The notes beneath the pieces are model-generated. The model was not told where the DNA came from, did no database searches, and was given only the letters and a program-made list of their open reading frames with translations. This document shows positions 11,189 through 22,391 of a DNA stretch of 48,911 nucleotides, piece by piece (within the stretch, counting starts at the first letter, position 1; each line of letters starts with the position of its first letter). The translations under genes were made by a program, and so were the position numbers. Source of the DNA: Cyanophora paradoxa (taxonomy: Eukaryota; Glaucocystophyceae; Cyanophorales; Cyanophoraceae); the NCBI GenBank assembly GCA_004431415.1, contig QPMI01000466.1, positions 1 through 48,911 of the forward strand, in the 5' to 3' direction.

Positions 11189-13268
11189 CTAAAAGGGGGA
11201 CTGTACTCCGTACATCAAATTAAGAAAAATTCGCTCGTCCCGGTTCAGCTTGACCTTGCCGCTGGCGATGAGTAAGGGATCAGGGAGTCGGACCATTGAC
11301 ATGGTCACGGTGAGCCGGCCGTCGGTCTGGAGAGCCAACATCGTCATAAGTGCACGGGCACGGGCATCCGAGAGTCGCGGGTCAAAGGAGCAGTCGCGAA
11401 TTTGGACAGACGCCGCGCATTGGAGCATAGTCTCCAGCAGCTTCTCCGACAGACTCGCCAGTGGAAAGCTACCGACAAGCGTAAGGTCGCGGAAAGCGTA
11501 ATAACGCGGGATAATTATATAAAGCAACGCACGTATCGAGCACGACATCGACTGTGCGGTCGGGGCGCCGCCGAAGCACGCCAGCCACAAGGTCCATCAA
11601 GCTACTAGAGACCGCAGACAAGGATCCACGAAAGTTCGTCAGCTGGAGGACGGCACGTCCACTGCGCGCCAAAAGGACGTCAACGGCCTGCGCCGCGGTG
11701 AGTAAGCCAACGAGTGGCCAGGTGCAAGCAAGCGTGCGGGAAGCTGCGCACCTCTGTCAACAGCTCAGGTTCCACCTGTTTATCGTCCAAGTTCTCGACC
11801 TCGTCGTCCTGGTACTCGTCGTAGTAGAGCGATGCGTGGAAGGCTAAGCGCTGGAAAATGAGCAGGGCGCAGGGGAGCGTGAAAGCCGGCTTTGGGAGCT
11901 CCGGCATGGCTGCTGCAACTTTCTTGGCGAAGTCGGGCGCTGACAGGCAGGCTAGATTAATGATTCGATCAATGGTGTGGCGACCGCGAACGACAACGCC
12001 GCCCTTGACCACAAGCGCCTTGTTCTGGTTCAGGCTGGCGCTCCTCGTGATCAGGAAAGTTTGGAGCTGCTCGATTGGGGGACAGTCCGTCATCGTGAGG
12101 CCTAGCTGCGAGGGGAGATTTCATGATCAGAAAAAATGCCGGCGAGAGCGACCGCAAGCTTGAAGCGGCGCCTTGCCTCCTCAATGTTGTGCGAGCGGGG
12201 CTCGTGGACAACAAGGGGCCACGCATCCCAGAAGCCATAGTCGCCAACGTAGACATGAACGGGGAGCTCTTCGAATTCGGGCTCGTCATCCTCTTCGGAT
12301 TCGGTCGGCTCATCGTCCTCTTCAGATTTACTCAGCTCGTCGTCCTCTTGTCGCTCTGCTTGTCTGATCGTCGGTATCATTGCTGCCCGTCCGTTGATGT
12401 GAGGGTCGGTGTAGAACTTAACGTCGACGGAGATGACGTTGGGAAAGCGAACAGAATGGCCTGCCCAGTTCACCATCGCGCTGACAAACTCGCCAGAGCA
12501 CATGTGCGTGCTCCAATCGCAGGAGGACTCGCCCAGCTCGGGGACAACGCAGAAGACTACGTTCTTGACGCACGGAATCGCAATTGATTCATCGCCAGGA
12601 CAGCCCGAGGGCTCCTCTGTCCCAAGAACAGCCTCCGTTCCTCCGCGCGCGAAGGCTTCGCCGACGAGGATGATCACAGTCTCGGTGTCAGTGAAAAAAT
12701 TCTTCAGGGCCAGAAGCACCTGTACATGTATCACAGCCTCGCATGATTTGGCGCCAGGGTGGGAGGTGGTTCTGACTCACACCGCAAAAGTTCTTGACGC
12801 TGTCCACCATAACAGGGCTTACTCCCGACAAACATGATGTGGCGCCACTGATGACCTCGGCGGCGCGCTCATGGTGCGTGAGGACGCGATCGCGAACGTT
12901 GAGCGTTGAGCGAACGTCGGGCATCGATAGAGATTCGTCGCCCCTGAGGAAAAAGCCCAGGCTCGTGGGTCGCCATCCGTGAACTCGCAGGTCCAGCTGC
13001 GGCGCAATGAAGTGAGCGTGGCACTCACCGGGAAGCACCGTATGCGTACGCGCACCGCGGTGTATATGAACTTGCAGCTGATCCGAAAGGCGAACAAATC
13101 CCTCGTGTTGGCGATGAATGCGGCTATAAACACAATGAGGTCGCGTGGCAGCTGCTGGACCGGCGCTGTGAGGGGCGAAAGGACGAGTACGGAGCGCGGC
13201 ACGGAGCGCGGCACGGCGTGTGTGCGCACACAGCAAATGGACCCGGAAATGGCATCCGTCGCCTGCAA
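11189..13268 (-). CDS. F-box protein, six exons, intact
   Basis: Predicted 603 aa. Exons (5'->3'): 13268-13029, 12996-12781, 12719-12153, 12105-11752, 11687-11533, 11468-11189. Introns are 32, 61, 47, 64 and 64 nt, all GT-AG, and every junction keeps frame. Exon 1 carries LPRDLIVFIAAFIANTRDLF followed by a CKFIY segment, a good F-box, suggesting an SCF ubiquitin-ligase substrate adaptor. The middle part has an acidic repeat (KSEEDDEPTESEEDDEPEFEE, residues about 295-315). The C-terminus is alpha/beta and not recognised. The start is the first Met in frame before the F-box; an upstream start is possible. The gene lies inside the LRR-like cluster and shows none of the frameshifts seen there, which argues against base-calling error as the cause of those. 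The F-box call is from family knowledge; the substrate is unknown. Confidence 0.82.
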
Positions 13269-13840
13269 GCGAGGTCGGGCGAGTCAAACATACTGAAAGC
13301 GAGCGCCACTTGCTTTCGCTGCCACAGGCGCACCTCCTGTCTGGCAATTGGCGGAACAATGACCGTTGCCTTGATCGCTGCCGTGTCCTAGCGACAATAG
13401 CGACATTATTGACCGCAGGCCTTCGGAAACGCTGCGCACCTCTGCTTTGCATGCGGCTGCAGCCGCGGCCGTGCGCGCCCCCAAGCTGGCGGCGACTGGC
13501 GACGCATTCTCCTGCGCATACAGCTCCGCTGTCTCGAGCTCCTGCTCGACGATCTGCGGGCAGGCGACGCGGTCTGAGTCGACACGGTCAGGTCGGCTAG
13601 TCTGTACGTGTGTGCACCATCAACGCTGACCGCCGCCGCTTCGCGATCGCTCGATGCGCTGCTGACTTAAGTTGAGCTGACGACTTGTGCGGAAAGCTCG
13701 AGCTCATGATCGGACCTAGTACAGGGACTCCCGGGAAGAGAGCTCGAGATATCGATGGCCCGCTAGCTATATCTTGCGTGCAACGCTTTAGTGCAAGTGC
13801 GCTGTGCACGCACGTGTACTAGTACTAGCTTAGTATAGTC

Positions 13841-14011
13841 GTAGGCGCTGCGTGTGCAGTTGTATCTTTCGGAGAAGCCAGTATCCCGGGGGCTCGCCGT
13901 TTCGGCGCAGCGGTTTGATGGAAACGGCGGAAACTTCAATTGCAGTTATATATATATAACACCCGTGCATGTGCATCAGCTACATTGATACGTAAACGGG
14001 CCAGGTCCATG
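13841..14011 (+). repeat. Dispersed flanking element, copy b (extended)
   Basis: Same 87-bp core as at 11001. It then continues through a TATATATATA stretch and ACCCGTGCATGTGCATCAGC to about 14011, a continuation shared with copy c (16820-16998) but not copy a. It lies upstream of the F-box gene at 11.2-13.3 kb. Confidence 0.8.
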
Positions 14012-14391
14012 CCAGTATACGTACTCTCGATTCCTCCTACGATTTGATCAGCAGTACGATTTCTCCTGCAGCAGCACGACCTCGAGCTCCGCCTCCACCT
14101 CTCGAGACTTCGTATCCGATCGCTAGCCTTCCTCTTAAAGCTTGCGATATCGATCGAGGCTGCTCGAGCTCAACTTTACAAGCTTCGAAACACGAACAAG
14201 CACATGTATACGGACATGCACCATGTGCCGGATCCAGCAATACTAGTCCAGACTAATTATATAATTATATATCTATATAAAATTCTTTGGCCGGAGCCGC
14301 GAAAAGCATACGTGATGCTGGCTGGCAGTGCGACTCGCCATTCATTACGATTACAACTCATACGTTAACATGAGCAAGCACGCGCCCCTCT

Positions 14392-16361
14392 TCACGTCCG
14401 TTTTCCAAAGTAATTCTTGACGGGAACACCAAGTGCACTCTCCAGGTCCTGCCCACGCAGCGCACATTAGACAAGCTCGAAAGAAGCTTCAGCAGGTATG
14501 GTGATTTGAAAAGTTGCAGTGATTCCGCACTTCTAGCAGAGCACGTTGCTTGGCCAGTTCGTCCTCGTCATCCTCACATTCGTCATCCACCACTTCAGCC
14601 CGAAAACAGCGGAGACCGGAGCTTCGAAAAGCAGACGTGATGCTGGCTGGCAGTGGCAGAGACAGCATGCCATAGCCACCAACAGCGAGCTCCTTCAGCC
14701 CCGTCATTTCTGTTGCGATTCGCTGAAACCGGATGAGGGCTAAACATGGGGACCAAAGTCATTCGAAGTCTTGCGCTTAAACTTGGGCATCGCTTAAACT
14801 TGGGGAGGAGCCACTCTATGTCTTACCAAGAGAAGGGCGGGTGGATAAACAAACTCTTCATTCCCTGAACCAGTGTGCCAGATGTCAAGCATTTTAATGC
14901 TGCACCAGGCAGCCAACGACCGTTCCGCCAGGGCATGAAAAAGCTCGCCATAATAATCCACCAAATCGAGTTCCTGTGCATGCGCTCCATAGTCAGCAGG
15001 AAGCTCTTCTGGTCTTGGTAGCAAAAAGGGCTGATCACCTCAAGCGCTGTGAATTGCAGGAGGGTGTCGGCTGCAGTAGTAGCTGCTTCTTTGTTGCTGT
15101 TGTTGTATTCAATGTAGACGTGGCGCAGATGAGAGGCGAGAAATCGGAGCCCGTGTAAATTGCATGTTTCCCCGAAATCGAGTGCCACCAGGCGAGTGAG
15201 TGGAGCAAGGACAGATGGACAGCCATGGAAATATCCCTGGAAGCTAAGCGCTGTGCAATTATAGTATGGACAAAAAGTAAAAAGCACGACGAGAGTACAG
15301 ATACAGAACACATGATCCGGATGCGCGCACATCGGAGGGACGTCAGGGAAGCGAGTGGGCTCAGGGCAAGATCGTCGTGAATGGAGAAGTGGAGGTGCTC
15401 AAGGGTCGATGAGAGTGCAGCAAGGGGCTCAAGGCTCGATAATTTGGCAAAACGATTGAAGCAGAGTCCAAACGCTGCACATGAGCATAAAGGAGTAGTG
15501 AACACACAGCATTTTAAAGAGTGTGAGCAGCAGGAACAATACTCACATTGAAGTGAAGTGAGAGAAGCGAGGGGAGCAAGGTCCACAGGAACAACAACAT
15601 GCGAAGCATCTTGCACAGGGCGAAAATCGACATCGGATTTAAGCAAGAGGCGATGCAGCCCTGGAAAGACCGCAGCAATCGCAGAGACCGTGTCCGAGTA
15701 GACAGAAGAGATAATCAACGGGACTTGTACAGTTGCCTGGAGCTCCATAAGGGCGAGCGGCGAGAGGGCGGAGAATGCGGCCGGGTGAAGTGGGGTGGAC
15801 AGGTTGAGACAGCTGAGCTGCAGAAGAGATGCGAGTGGTGATACATGCTGGACATCTAGGCGTTCACAGTGCGGATAAACAGTCAGGCGAAGGCCCGGAG
15901 AGCGCGGAACCAGCCTATTCCAGCCAGGGAGAAGGCGGGGAAGGAATGATCCGCGCCCTGCGATCGAGTGTCAACAGGACAAGCAGTTGAAGGCACCCCA
16001 GTTCAGGTGTGGCATCGAGAGCTCCAGATCCCGTGCAAACCTTTTTGTTGAGCACAACGTCGAGCTCTTCAATCCCATCCGTGCGAGCCGCGCTTTCGCA
16101 CGCGCGGCGGAGCACGGCCTCCACTCGCTCGCTCGTTGACGTTGGAGCTCGAGCATCGTCGAAACAGAGCTCCAGCCGCCCGCGCGGCGCCGCGCCGGGC
16201 GCCTCCAGCACCCGCCTGATCGCGCGGCACACTCTCCGCAGGCGGCACAGCTGCTTCAAGTCGGCAAGCTGCTGCTGGGGCTCGGGAGACTTGGCGCGGA
16301 GCTTTTCCTCCCACTGGGTGGCGCACGGGGCCAGCGAATCGCTGCTGCCATACTTAGGCAA
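14392..16361 (-). pseudogene. LRR/F-box-like family, copy 2 (one clear frameshift)
   Basis: Exon 1 is 16361-16041 (107 codons, starts MPKYGSSDSL). Exon 2, 15957-15547, is 411 nt against 412 in copy 3. One C is missing near 15893 in the GGGCC(C)TTCG context, which throws WFRALRA out of frame with the following LRR segment. The remaining exons read well: SFGLCFNRFAKLSSLEPLA, an exon ending ADTLLQFTALE, then RIATEMTGLKELAVGGYGM, with a last exon DLESALGVPVKNYFGKRT ending at 14392. Introns 1 and 2 have GTTTGC and GTGAGT donors. If the single missing base were an error, the gene would be intact. Confidence 0.75.
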
Positions 16362-16819
16362 GCACGCAAGACGAAGGATGCGGAGAAGCAGCGCGTCGGG
16401 AAGGCTGAGAAGCGAAGGCGCCGGCCGCTGCGGATGCTGTTAGCTTTACGGTCATAGACGCGAGTACGGAAGTGGGCGCACGTCCTGCTGGGCGGGCTGC
16501 ACCAACCGCGCTTCCTGATTATCTGACCGCCGCCGCTTCGCTTGATCTGCTCGACCCTCTCTTCTCGCGCCCGCTGGACCGCCTACGCCTAACGCTGCTG
16601 CCGGGTGCCGCAGGTCATGCTGCCGCTCCGACTGCTGTCGCTGATCATTTGCTGCTTCCCGCAGTCCCGCCTCTGGCCGAGAATGAGCCGAATACTCGAT
16701 GCCGAGAATCGGTTGAGGCCATAGCGAATCATCCCATAGCGAATCATCCATAGCGAACCAGGCCATAGTATACGTAGCTATACGTATATAGCTAGTACTA
16801 GTACTAGCTTAGTATAGTC

Positions 16820-16998
16820 GTAGGCGCTGCGTGTACAGTTGTATCTTTCGGAGAAGTCAGTATCCCGGGGGCTTGCCGTTTCGGCGCAGCGGTTTGATGG
16901 AATTCGAAACGGCCGAAACTTCAATTGCAGTTATATATATATATAACACCCGTGCATGTGCATCAGCTACATTGATACGTAAACGGGCCAGGTCCATG
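16820..16998 (+). repeat. Dispersed flanking element, copy c (extended)
   Basis: Third copy of the element seen at 11001 and 13841. It shares the longer form with copy b, including the TATATA stretch and the ACCCGTGCATGTGC continuation. It carries a small insertion (AATTC) near 16900. It lies upstream of LRR-like copy 2. Confidence 0.8.
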
Positions 16999-17108
16999 AC
17001 AGTACTCTCGGGCCAGGGATCATCAGAACGATTCGTCATTCATTACGCCTGTACATGCACCGGTACAAGCAAGACTACTCTAGACTAAAATTCTTTGGCC
17101 GAAGTTGT

Positions 17109-18996
17109 TCAGTAATCCTCTACTTCCAGGCCGAGTGCACTCTCCAGGTCCTGCGCATGCAACTCACATTACGCAAGCTCGAGGGAAGATTCAACAGGTA
17201 TCGAGACTTGAGAAGTTGCAGTGATTCCGCACTTTTAGCAGAGCACGTTGCTTGGCCAGTTCGTCCTCGTCGTCCACACAGTCACTTATGACTTCAGCCC
17301 GAAAACAGCGGAGACCGAGGCTTCGAAAAGCAGACGTGATGCTGGATGGCAATGGCAGGGCAGCGTGCCATAGCCACCAACAGCGAACTCCTTCAGCCCC
17401 GTCATTTCTGTTGCGATTCGCTGAAACCGGATGAGGGCTAAACATGGGACCAAAGTCATTCGAAGTCTTACAAAGAGAAGGGCAGAAGGTAGACTGACGG
17501 ATGCAAAACTATTAATGTCAAACATTTTAATGTTGCGCCAGGCAGCCAACGACCGTTCCGCCAGGGCATGCAAGAGCCCGCCATAACGATCCACGTGTAC
17601 CAAGCTCAGTTCCTGTGCATGCGCTCCACGGTCAATGGGAAGATCTTCAGCGCTTGGCAACAAAAAGGGCTGATTACCTCAAGCGCGGTGAATTGCAGGA
17701 GGGTGTCGGCTGCAGTAGTAGCTGCTTCTCTGTTGCTGTTGTTGTATTCAAGGTGGAGGAAGCGTAGGCGAGGGGCGAGAGATTGAAGTCCATTTAAATT
17801 TCTAATAGGCCGATTCTGAGAGCCTCCAGATGAGTAAGTGGAGCGAGAAGAGATCGAGAGACATGGAAAGCTCCAAGAGGCTGAGCGCTGTGCAGAATGA
17901 GAAGGGACAAAGTAAGAAGCATGAAGAGAGCAGAGATACACAAAACATCAACATTTGGATGCACGCACATCGGAGGGACGTCAGGGAAGCGAGTGGGCTC
18001 AGGTCAAGGTCCTTGTTTACGCGGAGTTTGAGGTGCTTGAGGGTCGATGAGAGTGCAGCGAGGGGCTCAAGGTTCGATAATTTGGCAAAACAATTGAAGC
18101 AGAGTCCAAACGCTGCACATGAGCATGAAGGATTAGTCAACGCACAGCATTTTGAAGAGTGCCAACAGCAGGAGAAATACTCGCATTGAAGAGAAGTGAG
18201 AGAAGCTATATGAACATGGTCCATAAAAACATTATCATACGCCCGATCTGTCGCTGCGTCGGATCCAAGCAAGAGCCGCTGCATCCCTGGGAAAGCCCCC
18301 GCAATCCTAGAGAGTGTGTCTGTGTAGACAGAAGGGGTGCTTGACAGGACGTGTACAGTTGCCTGGAGCTGGGTGAGGGGGAGTGGCGAGAGGGCAGAGA
18401 ATGCGGCCGGGTGAAGTGGAGTGAATAGACTGAGACAGCTGAGCTGCGGGAGATATGCAAGTGGTGATACATGCTGGAAATCTAGAGGTTCGCATCTGGG
18501 GAGACCGTCCCGCTTAACGTGAAGACGAATGGCCCGGAGAGAGTCAAAGTGGCGTAGTGCATCCAGGGAGAACGCAGGAAAGGGCAGACCTCCGCCCTGC
18601 GATCGAGTGTCAACAAGACAAGCAGTTGCACCCGAGTTAAGGCGTGGCATCGAGAACTCCAGATCCCGTGCAAACCTTTTTGTTGATCACAACGTCGAGC
18701 TCTTCAATCCCATCCGTGCGAGCCGCGCTCTCGCACGCGCGGCGGAGCACGGCCTCCACTCGCTCGCTCGTTGACGTTGGAGCTCGAGCATCGTCGAAAC
18801 AGAGCTCCAGCCGCCCGCGCGGCGCCGCGCCGGGCGCCTCCAGCACCCGCCTGATCGCGCGGCACACTCTCCGCAGGCGGCACAGCTGCTTCAAGTCGGC
18901 AAGCTGCTGCTGGGGCTCGGGAGACTTGGCGCGGAGCTTTTCCTCCCACTGGGTGGCGCACGGGGCCAGCGAATCGCTGCTGCCATACTTAGGCAA
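17109..18996 (-). pseudogene. LRR/F-box-like family, copy 3 (nearly intact)
   Basis: Exon 1 is 18996-18676 (107 codons) and exon 2 is 18596-18185 (412 nt), both intact and in phase. Exon 2 has LRR-like LAYLPQLSCLSLF and LPLTQLQATV segments. The donor after exon 2 is CAAT|GCGAGT, where copies 1 and 2 have CAAT|GTGAGT, so this would be a GC-AG intron. Exon 4 (about 17860) is one base short relative to the other copies, unless a nearby downstream AG is used. The penultimate exon lacks one C near 17365 (GCTGCCCTGCC against GCTGCCCCTGCC in copy 1). The last exon reads DLESALGLEVEDY and stops at 17109. It is probably a recent pseudogene, or an allele that depends on a few bases. Confidence 0.7.
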
Positions 18997-19712
18997 GCAC
19001 GCAAGACGAAGGATGCGGAGAAGCAGCGCGTCGGGAAGGCTGAGAAGCGAAGGCGCCGGCCGCTGCGGATGCTGTTAGCTTTACGGTCATAGACGCGAGT
19101 ACGGAAGTGGGCGCACGTCCTGCTGGGCGGGCTGCACCAACCGCGCTTCCTGGTTATCTGACCGCTGCCGCTTGTGCATCGAGCTCTCCGAAGTAAAGCT
19201 GTACCCCAATTTGGCTTTCAAGTTTCAACTGCGCATGCGCAAGCTCAAGTTAACTGCCCTGTGCATGCAGCTGCCCTATAGCTAGGCTAGCCCCAGCTGC
19301 TTAAGCACAATACTAATGCCGGTGCGCATACGAACCTCGAGCCGTCGCGGGACTGCGCGCGCGCATTCTCATCGTGAGTGCTCTGCGGCACCCGCGCGCG
19401 GCTCCGGCGCCGCAGGCGTTAGGCGTAGGCGGTCCAGCGGGCGCGAGAAGAGAGGGTCGAGCAGATCAAGCGAAGCGGCGGCGGTCAGATAATCAGGAAG
19501 CGCGGTTGGTGCAGCGTGTTCAGCTGGACGTGCGCCCACTTCCTTACTCGCGTCCATGACCGTAAAGCTAACAGCATCCACAGCCTCCGGCGCCTTCGCT
19601 CCTCGATCTGCCCGACGAGCTTCTTCTCCGCATCGGCAGTCTGGCGTGCTCGGTCCCGGAATTCGAATCCAGCGCCGTTGTCGACTATGGCTGTTGTGGG
19701 CACGCTGAGGCA
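18997..19712. promoter_or_regulatory. Head-to-head intergenic region with inverted duplication
   Basis: Copy 3 (minus) and the intact copy (plus) start at either side of this 716-bp segment. 19041-19165 and 19475-19605 are inverted copies of each other; both carry GTTAGCTTTACGGTCAT and the block CACGTCC...TGCACCAACCGCGCTTCCTG. The same block flanks copies 1 and 2 (about 10750-10850 and 16430-16600). Read in one orientation it keeps an open frame (LPDYLTAAASLDLLDPLFSR) in several copies, so it may hold a small conserved exon rather than only promoter DNA. I could not decide. Confidence 0.5.
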
Positions 19713-21638
19713 ATGCTCCGCGCATTATCCTCCACGCGTATACGCACGTCGAATTTTCGGGATTTGCGAACAGACCTCGAACAACTACAGCGTCTGAAGG
19801 CTGTGTGCAAGCGCTTGAGAGTGCTGGATTTCCGCGTAAAGCGGGCGTCGCTCTGCAAGAAGTTCCCTCCCAATTTTCCCATGGAAGAGATTGATGTGAC
19901 CTCGGCGCTGGACATCGCGTGCAGGAGGGGAGCGAGCACGGCCAGCCAGATCGAGGATCTTGAAGTCGTTCTCGAATCGGTGCACTGGCAGGGAGCCCAC
20001 TGCAGCGCAAGCAGCCGGCAACTGAACACGCGCAGGAATCAATTTATGAGCGGCAATTCCCGCCGTTCAGCCTGAGGCCGCTTAGACATTTCATTTTGAA
20101 GTCTCCAGCTCTGAGCGCCATCCGATTGAAGGCATACGGCGGCGAAATCATCCTCAAGCAAAAGCATGTTTCCTTCCTCGCCAAGCTTCCCAAGCTGTCC
20201 TGTCTCGGCTTGCACATGGAGAGTGATCGCTTGTCGCTTTCCTTCGGAGCTTTCGAGCGCATAGCCACGCAGGAGCACCGACTCACTGAATTCAAGGCGA
20301 CCATCGTTGAGACTGCTGCAGAGCGTGGTCGGATTGAGGGGGACTTCGTGAACAATGTGTTTTTCGGCCTTGCTATGCATAACCTGTCGGGCGTGAGTAG
20401 ATTGCATCTACGGATAAAATCGGAATTTGAACCCTATCAAGTAACGTTCCACGACAACGCTCTACTTCCCCTTGCCCGCCTTCCCCTTACCGGTGCCCCC
20501 TGCAGCTGCTTCTTGTGCCGCACAGCCTCCTCTCATGCTCGCTTGGTTGTAGCTCTTGCCCTCGAATTTGACTTGCAACCCTCAACCGATGATGATGGCA
20601 TTTTTAACCTCTGGTCGTACTCTCTCGAGTCTGTTTCCAGCAGGCTCACGCGACTCGAGCACCTTGCCCTCAAGCCTCGCGACTATATGGACCTTGAACC
20701 CCTCGGCCAGATAACAACTCTCAAATGTGCAGTCAGACCCTTCCCCTTCCTTCCAGGCCTTTGATTTCTGATGCGGGATGATGTGTAGCACTGTCCCTGA
20801 CAAGCATACCTGAGGATCGTGATAGGATCGATGCATTGACGGTCCGAAATCTGGCTTTCCTTGAAAAGCTCATCTACTTGGAGTCGCTGGAGCTCCACAT
20901 GGGCCCAGAAAGCTGCCTCCAGGACCTCTGCTGCCTCCAGCCCCGCCTTCGCTGCCTCCATCTTGTGATGTACGACACGACGAGCAACATCACTCTTGCC
21001 GAATTGCTTCTTGGCTTCACGAAGCTCGAGGCAGGTCCTCTCTCCGGTCTCCTTGAGATAGCTTCAGATCCCCACCTGCTTATCTCCAATTCTGCTGCAG
21101 ATTCTGGAGCTTGCGCTTGATTACACTCTCATGAGGACGCTCACCGCTCGGGCATGGGGCAACTGGCACACTGTCCGCTTTCTTCGAATGTACACAGAAT
21201 CTGAAGACCCGTTTCTTTGTCCCGGCCGGCTTATTGGCAATGAGCTCAGGAAGCAGTTTGACTGCCTGCTGAAGGTGCGACCACGTGCTACGCCTACTGC
21301 CCTTGAGTCTGCCTGCATTCACATGCCGTACATGTCGATTTCAGCGAATTGCTCAGAGCATGACAAGCCTACGGGACCTGACTCTAGCAGGCGACATTTG
21401 GTTACCCCTTCCAATGAACCAAGCCATCATTAAAGACATCCGAGGTCGACTATGGCGACTTTGTGCTCCCATGGTCTGGTTCGACAGCAACGATGAAAAC
21501 TACGAACTGGGACCCGACTCGCCCATCCCTGGTCATGTGCTGAAAGTCAGTCCCCGATCCTCGTCAAGCCCAACGTTCCCATGACTCCTCGTGCAGGACG
21601 TGGAGGCTGCTCTTCAGTGTAAAATCCAACGACTGTGA
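19713..21638 (+). CDS. LRR/F-box-like protein, intact seven-exon gene
   Basis: Predicted 518 aa. Exons: 19713-19979, 20036-20492, 20553-20726, 20789-21030, 21101-21274, 21345-21545, 21597-21638. Introns are 56, 60, 62, 70, 70, 70 and 51 nt (the last six after exons 2-6, the first after exon 1), and all phases match. The intron after exon 4 must start GC (CTCGAG|GCAGGT), since the alternative GT five bases on leads to a stop. The N-terminal helix LQRLKAVCKRLRVL matches LKQLCRLRRVCRAIRRVL of the minus-strand copies and looks like an F-box C-terminal helix. LRR-type segments follow: LAKLPKLSCLGLH, LTRLEHLALKP, LEKLIYLESLELH, PRLRCLHLVMYD, MTSLRDLTLAGD. Intron positions and phases equal those of the minus-strand family members, so this is a diverged but functional-looking member. 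A role as SCF adaptor is inference. Confidence 0.82.
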
Positions 21639-22391
21639 CCCGCAGCCTGGGCAGCTGTTTCCTCTGTTTCCATCTTCAGAATCAGATCTTTTGTGGTCTT
21701 TATATGTAGATCTGTTCCAGAGTAGCTTTGCAGCGTGCCACTATATCGACAATACCTATACCTTCTATACCATCGGCCCCTGCCTCTCCCCCACACGGGG
21801 AGAGGCCTTGGCCCCTGCCTCTCCCCCGCACGGGGTCCTCGCGCACCGGCACCGTCAAGGGGGTGACACAGCTATATATGCACGTCGTCTTTTGATGTAG
21901 ATCTATTGACCTTCGAACGTTCCGGCCAGTTTACGGTCACAGGAATTTGGGCTCTAGATCTGCAGCCGCTGAGCTGATCATGAGGCCACCGTAACGTGAA
22001 AACGTTAACATTCAAATGATATATATCGGGATGCTTATGTACACTTGCATAATATGAGGTTTAGCTTTAGAGAATCAGTGACCCACTGATCATGATCATG
22101 AGACGCCTTCACTGAGTCATGCATGGGCCGCATCCCGCGCAATGCTCCCGCCGCCCTCACGCCCCGCACCCCAGCACCCCGCCCCCGGCCCGCCCCTCAT
22201 GATCAGCGCCCTCCCCGGCCCCGCCCTCGGGCCTGTACAGCACCCCGCCCCCACCGCCGCCCAGGGCCCCTCGTGCCCCTCTCGAGCTCTAGATATCGAT
22301 CTGCGCTTGCGCTCTTCGAATTCCCCCTGTCATGATCACTCATCATGATCATTTTTCAATATCAATCAATATCATCTTCTATAAATATCTG
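21639..22391. other. Intergenic, palindrome- and C-rich
   Basis: No convincing exon. It holds a short imperfect hairpin (CCTCTCCCCCACACGGGGAGAGG at about 21782-21805) with a second similar unit just after, and several GATCATGATC-type palindromes (about 22078-22105, 22330-22350). A CCGCCCC-rich patch lies at 22140-22275. A direct repeat, ATCAATCAATATCATCTTCTA-like at about 22363 and 22393, overlaps the 3' end of the next gene. Confidence 0.5.
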
